A stretch of DNA of 7,835 nt from Methanobrevibacter sp. (lineage in GTDB: Archaea; Methanobacteriota; Methanobacteria; Methanobacteriales; Methanobacteriaceae): positions 1 to 7,835 of the forward strand of contig JAISIQ010000050.1 of NCBI GenBank assembly GCA_031261945.1, in the 5' to 3' direction. Position numbers and translations under genes: made by a program. How positions within the stretch are numbered: position 1 is the stretch's first letter; each line of letters starts with the position of its first letter. The notes beneath the pieces were generated by a model. The model searched no databases and was not told where the DNA came from. It saw only the letters and a list, made by a program, of their open reading frames with translations. Below, piece after piece: positions 5,609 to 7,835 of the stretch.

Positions 5609-6837
5609 GAAAAAGAGATATATCTAATTTTTTCAAAGATAAAAGAGTTATTTTGTTAATAGTTCTAATTATAGCAAGTATTGTTAGTATTTCAACTTTA
5701 GGATTACAACAGGGACTTGATTTAAAAGGGGGATCATTAATACAATTACAACTTGAAAAACCTGTTGATCAAGAAACAATGAATGTTGTAACAACCGTTC
5801 TTGATAAACGTTTAAATTTGTATGGTGTTCAAGATGTAAAAGTTAGAGCTAGTGGGGATCAATTAGTTATAATTGAAATGGCAGGAGTAAGTCCTGAAGA
5901 AATAGAACGGCTTATTGGATCTCCTGGTAAATTTGAAGCTAAAATAGGTAATGAAAGTGCAGAAGTTGCATTAACTGGATCAGATATAAGTAGTGTTGAT
6001 ATGTATGAAATAACTGATACTTCATGGATGGTTCCATTTAAGATTTCAACAAAAGGGGCTCAACATTTCGCTGAACTAGCTAAAGGAAAAGCAAATGAAC
6101 CAGTTTATATGTATTTAGATGGTAAACTTATTGATGAAAACCCTCCATTGCTTTCTCCAGAATTAGCTAATGGTAAAGCAGCAACTGAAATGCAAGTTAC
6201 TGGTGGTGAAAATACTGTTGAAGAAGCTCAATCTCAAGCTATGGCTGTATATACAGTTCTAAAAACAGGCTCCCTTCCTGTGAAAATTCAGGTTGTAGGA
6301 TCAAATACAGTTTCAGCAGAACTTGGGGAAGAATTCTTAAATGGAGCTATTATTGCAGGATTGTTAGCTATTTTAGCTATTTCTGCCATTATTTATGTTA
6401 GATATAGAAAACCTATATTAATTATTCCTATTATAATAACTAGTGTTTCTGAAGTATTGATTGTTATGGGAGTTGCATCAATTATTCAATGGAATCTTGA
6501 TCTTTCAGCTATTGCAGGTCTTATTGCTTCTGTAGGTACTGGTGTAGATGATCAAATTATCATTACTGATGAAGTTCTAGGTAAAAAAACAGATAATAAA
6601 AAACGTAGGCAAACAAGAACAAGAATGAATGTAAAAAATGCACTTTTCATCGTATTTGCTTCTGCAGGTACATTAATAGCTGCAATGCTACCACTTGCAT
6701 ATGTAGGCTTTGCAAGAGGAAGTAGTGGTATTGGAACATTAGCGGGTTTTGCATTTACTACAATAATTGGTGTATTAGTTGGAATTATTGTAACAAGACC
6801 TGTTTATGCAAAATTCTTAGAAATATTTATTAAATAG
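5605..6837 (+). CDS. secD: SecD: protein-export membrane protein
   Basis: Larger SecDF subunit in the cytoplasmic membrane, acting with SecF in Sec export. 410 residues from the chosen start: TM1 about 14-33, GLDLKGGS (37-44), a long outer domain (about 45-245), then five helices (about 246-266, 270-290, 299-320, 345-366, 376-397). [13 protein letters not shown] (311-323) is the conserved TM4 signature. The ATG at 5605 is preferred over an in-frame ATG at 5584 because GGAGTGG (5593-5599) is well placed for it and it gives the ATGA overlap with secF. The earlier ATG would add MVYGVEK with no ribosome binding site. Length and architecture are normal for archaeal SecD. Ile-Ala pairs are mixed (ATA GCA, ATT GCA, ATT GCT, ATA GCT). 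Confidence 0.95.
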   Translation: MRKRDISNFFKDKRVILLIVLIIASIVSISTLGLQQGLDLKGGSLIQLQLEKPVDQETMNVVTTVLDKRLNLYGVQDVKVRASGDQLVIIEMAGVSPEEIERLIGSPGKFEAKIGNESAEVALTGSDISSVDMYEITDTSWMVPFKISTKGAQHFAELAKGKANEPVYMYLDGKLIDENPPLLSPELANGKAATEMQVTGGENTVEEAQSQAMAVYTVLKTGSLPVKIQVVGSNTVSAELGEEFLNGAIIAGLLAILAISAIIYVRYRKPILIIPIIITSVSEVLIVMGVASIIQWNLDLSAIAGLIASVGTGVDDQIIITDEVLGKKTDNKKRRQTRTRMNVKNALFIVFASAGTLIAAMLPLAYVGFARGSSGIGTLAGFAFTTIIGVLVGIIVTRPVYAKFLEIFIK

Positions 6838-6843
6838 TCATTG

Positions 6844-7041
6844 ACACATTTTTTAAATATTTTTTTTATTTTTATTATTTTTAATATTTTTTTTTATTCT
6901 ATTATTTTATTATTTTATTATTTTTTTAATTTTTTCTTTTAATTCTTCTTTTAATTTTTTTTATTTTTATTTTTATTTTTTTATTTAAATTTTCTTATTT
7001 TTTTAATTTTACATAATAATATCCTTATTTTTTAAACATTA
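6844..7041 (+). terminator. Long G-free T-rich tract ending the secF-secD unit
   Basis: 198 bases without a single G on the + strand, made almost wholly of T runs (up to 9) broken by A and rare C, starting right after the secD stop. In RNA this gives many U tracts in series, fitting archaeal multi-site termination. I see no hairpin and no gene in the whole 6838-7120 interval. Confidence 0.65.
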
Positions 7042-7123
7042 GTATTTTCATTTTCATATTATAAATTTATAATAAATATTATGATTAATTTTTCAATATG
7101 CCATAATATAAAGGGATTTTAAC

Positions 7124-7138
7124 CGAAAGCTTTATATG
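7124..7138 (+). promoter_or_regulatory. Histone gene promoter (BRE/TATA)
   Basis: CGAAAG (7124-7129) followed by CTTTATATG (7130-7138) is a strong archaeal BRE-TATA match. The expected start near 7158-7160 gives a leader of about 13-15 nt that still includes the full ribosome binding site GGAGGTGA (7161-7168). Confidence 0.75.
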
Positions 7139-7172
7139 TCTAATAGTACAACATTCAATTGGAGGTGAAAAT

Positions 7173-7373
7173 ATGAGTGAATTACCAATCGCACCTGTAG
7201 GTCGTATATTAAAAAATGCCGGTGCACAAAGAATTAGTGATGACGCAAAAATTGCATTAGCAGAAGCACTAGAAGAACAAGGTGACGTATTAGCTAAGAA
7301 AGCTGTTGACTACGCTCGCCATGCCGGTAGAAAAACTGTGAAAGCTGATGATATTAAATTAGCTATCAAATAA
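7173..7373 (+). CDS. Archaeal histone (HMf family)
   Basis: DNA-wrapping chromatin protein with a single histone fold that dimerises and stacks into hypernucleosome-like particles. The 66 residues read [17 protein letters not shown] at the start, RISDDAK (20-26), and [18 protein letters not shown] at the end. DNA-contact residues expected from HMfB are present: Arg11, Arg20, and the Arg53-Lys54-Thr55 triplet. The C terminus stops after LAIK, a few residues shorter than HMfB. Tyr47 replaces the leucine found at the dimer-dimer interface of HMfB, while His50 and Asp60 of that interface remain. Expression looks high: a near-perfect ribosome binding site, strong promoter, dedicated terminator, double stop (TAATAA) and C-ending codons (TAC, CGC, GAC). 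It is a single-gene transcription unit. Confidence 0.97.
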   Translation: MSELPIAPVGRILKNAGAQRISDDAKIALAEALEEQGDVLAKKAVDYARHAGRKTVKADDIKLAIK

Positions 7374-7386
7374 TAAGTTTTGAACT

Positions 7387-7419
7387 ATTGGCCGATTCTG
7401 GCCAATTTTATTTTTTTAT
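7387..7419 (+). terminator. Hairpin terminator of the histone gene
   Basis: ATTGGCC (7387-7393) pairs perfectly with GGCCAAT (7400-7406) around a 6-base loop, and a T-rich run follows (TTTATTTTTTTATT). It is the only strong GC-containing hairpin in the window's non-coding DNA and resembles a bacterial intrinsic terminator. Confidence 0.8.
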
Positions 7420-7551
7420 TAGTAGCTTTTTAAAGTTAACTAATTTTAAATTTAAATATTTTATTTATTCTCTTAGTTTATTTTTTAGAGATTTTTATAG
7501 TATATACCACTTATAACCACTCAATTATTATAATCATTCAATTCATAAATT

Positions 7552-7585
7552 ATTAAAATAAAAACTATATTAAAATAAAAATTAT
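7552..7585. repeat. 17-bp tandem duplication
   Basis: ATTAAAATAAAAACTAT (7552-7568) is followed directly by ATTAAAATAAAAATTAT (7569-7585), one mismatch. It lies in the 265-bp histone-tRNA spacer (7420-7684), which otherwise holds only the tRNA promoter and a doubled ACCACT at 7506 and 7516. No gene is visible there. Confidence 0.7.
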
Positions 7586-7640
7586 CATAACTAAAAAATT
7601 GGAAGTCTTTTAATTTTAATAATATTGAACCTTCAAAAAT

Positions 7641-7656
7641 AGAAAAGGTTATATAT
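7641..7656 (+). promoter_or_regulatory. Promoter of the tRNA pair (BRE/TATA)
   Basis: AGAAAAGG (7641-7648) followed by TTATATAT (7649-7656) is a clear BRE-TATA pair. Transcription would begin near 7678-7682, a few bases before the tRNA-Val gene, typical of archaeal stable-RNA genes. Confidence 0.72.
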
Positions 7657-7684
7657 GAATTAAACTAAATCTTAGTAAGGTATA

Positions 7685-7756
7685 GGGCCGGTGGTCTAGG
7701 GGTATGATACCGCCTTGACATGGCGGTGATCGTGAGTTCGAATCTCGCTCGGCCCA
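7685..7756 (+). tRNA. tRNA-Val (anticodon GAC)
   Basis: The cloverleaf folds by eye. Acceptor GGGCCGG pairs with TCGGCCC (one G-T). Anticodon stem CCGCC/GGCGG closes the loop TTGACAT with GAC at positions 34-36. T arm GTGAG/CTCGC encloses TTCGAAT. The D arm is GTCT...TGAT with a short 7-base loop and a T-T mismatch at its inner pair, as in many valine tRNAs. The discriminator base is A, no CCA is encoded, and there is no intron. It reads GUC and GUU codons. Confidence 0.95.
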
Positions 7757-7759
7757 TTT

Positions 7760-7832
7760 GCCATGGTAGTTCAGTTGGGAGAACGCTAGACTGAAGATCT
7801 AGATGTCGCTGGTTCAAGTCCGGCCCATGGCA
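7760..7832 (+). tRNA. tRNA-Phe (anticodon GAA)
   Basis: Acceptor GCCATGG pairs perfectly with CCATGGC. D stem GTTC/GAAC is perfect. Anticodon stem CTAGA/TCTAG closes the loop CTGAAGA with GAA at positions 34-36. T arm GCTGG/CCGGC (one T-G) encloses TTCAAGT. The discriminator is A, no CCA is encoded and there is no intron. Only three bases separate it from tRNA-Val, so both come from one precursor. More tRNA genes may follow beyond the window. Confidence 0.96.
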
Positions 7833-7835
7833 TTC

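Noticed and set aside
7506..7521. ACCACT doubled at a 10-bp period in the histone-tRNA spacer as an operator
   Set aside because: Only six bases, two copies, far from both promoters. Chance is an adequate explanation.

Overview
The window looks like chromosomal DNA from a methanogenic archaeon of the order Methanobacteriales, most like Methanobrevibacter. The genome assignment is inference from gene content and base composition. The evidence is very AT-rich DNA with almost G+C-free intergenic stretches, a 66-residue HMf-type archaeal histone, an archaeal-type secF-secD pair, an archaeal FAD synthetase (ribL), BRE/TATA-like promoters, GGTG or GGAGGTG ribosome binding sites, and two tRNA genes without an encoded CCA end.

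Layout, left to right. hisA (histidine synthesis) and ribL (FAD synthesis) lie 33 bp apart and are probably co-transcribed. A weak hairpin and T-rich terminator follow. Next is a repeat-rich 413-bp non-coding stretch holding the argC promoter and a long repeated leader. argC (arginine synthesis) and a small flavodoxin-like gene, 28 bp apart, form a second likely operon. On the opposite strand, convergent with that operon, is a 190-residue protein of unknown function. It has a tentative resemblance to McrB N-terminal (DUF3578-like) domains. Just downstream of it, in the same frame, lies a 56-codon reading frame that appears to begin at ATT and may be a decayed or non-canonically started small gene. 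A 580-bp nearly pure A+T region with several short repeats separates this pair from secF-secD, which overlap by ATGA. A 198-base G-free T-rich tract ends that operon. The histone gene follows with its own strong promoter, ribosome binding site and hairpin terminator. The window ends with tandem tRNA-Val(GAC) and tRNA-Phe(GAA) genes behind one promoter.

Functionally this is mostly housekeeping: amino-acid and flavin-cofactor synthesis, protein export, chromatin and translation. The accessory-looking part is the reverse-strand pair at about 3376-4191.

The most unusual global signal is the word ATAGCT. It occurs 22 times on the + strand, and in the first four genes all 13 Ile-Ala dipeptides are written ATA GCT. 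The same word also appears in another frame as Asn/Asp-Ser. I saw no CRISPR array, insertion sequence, attachment site or replication origin.
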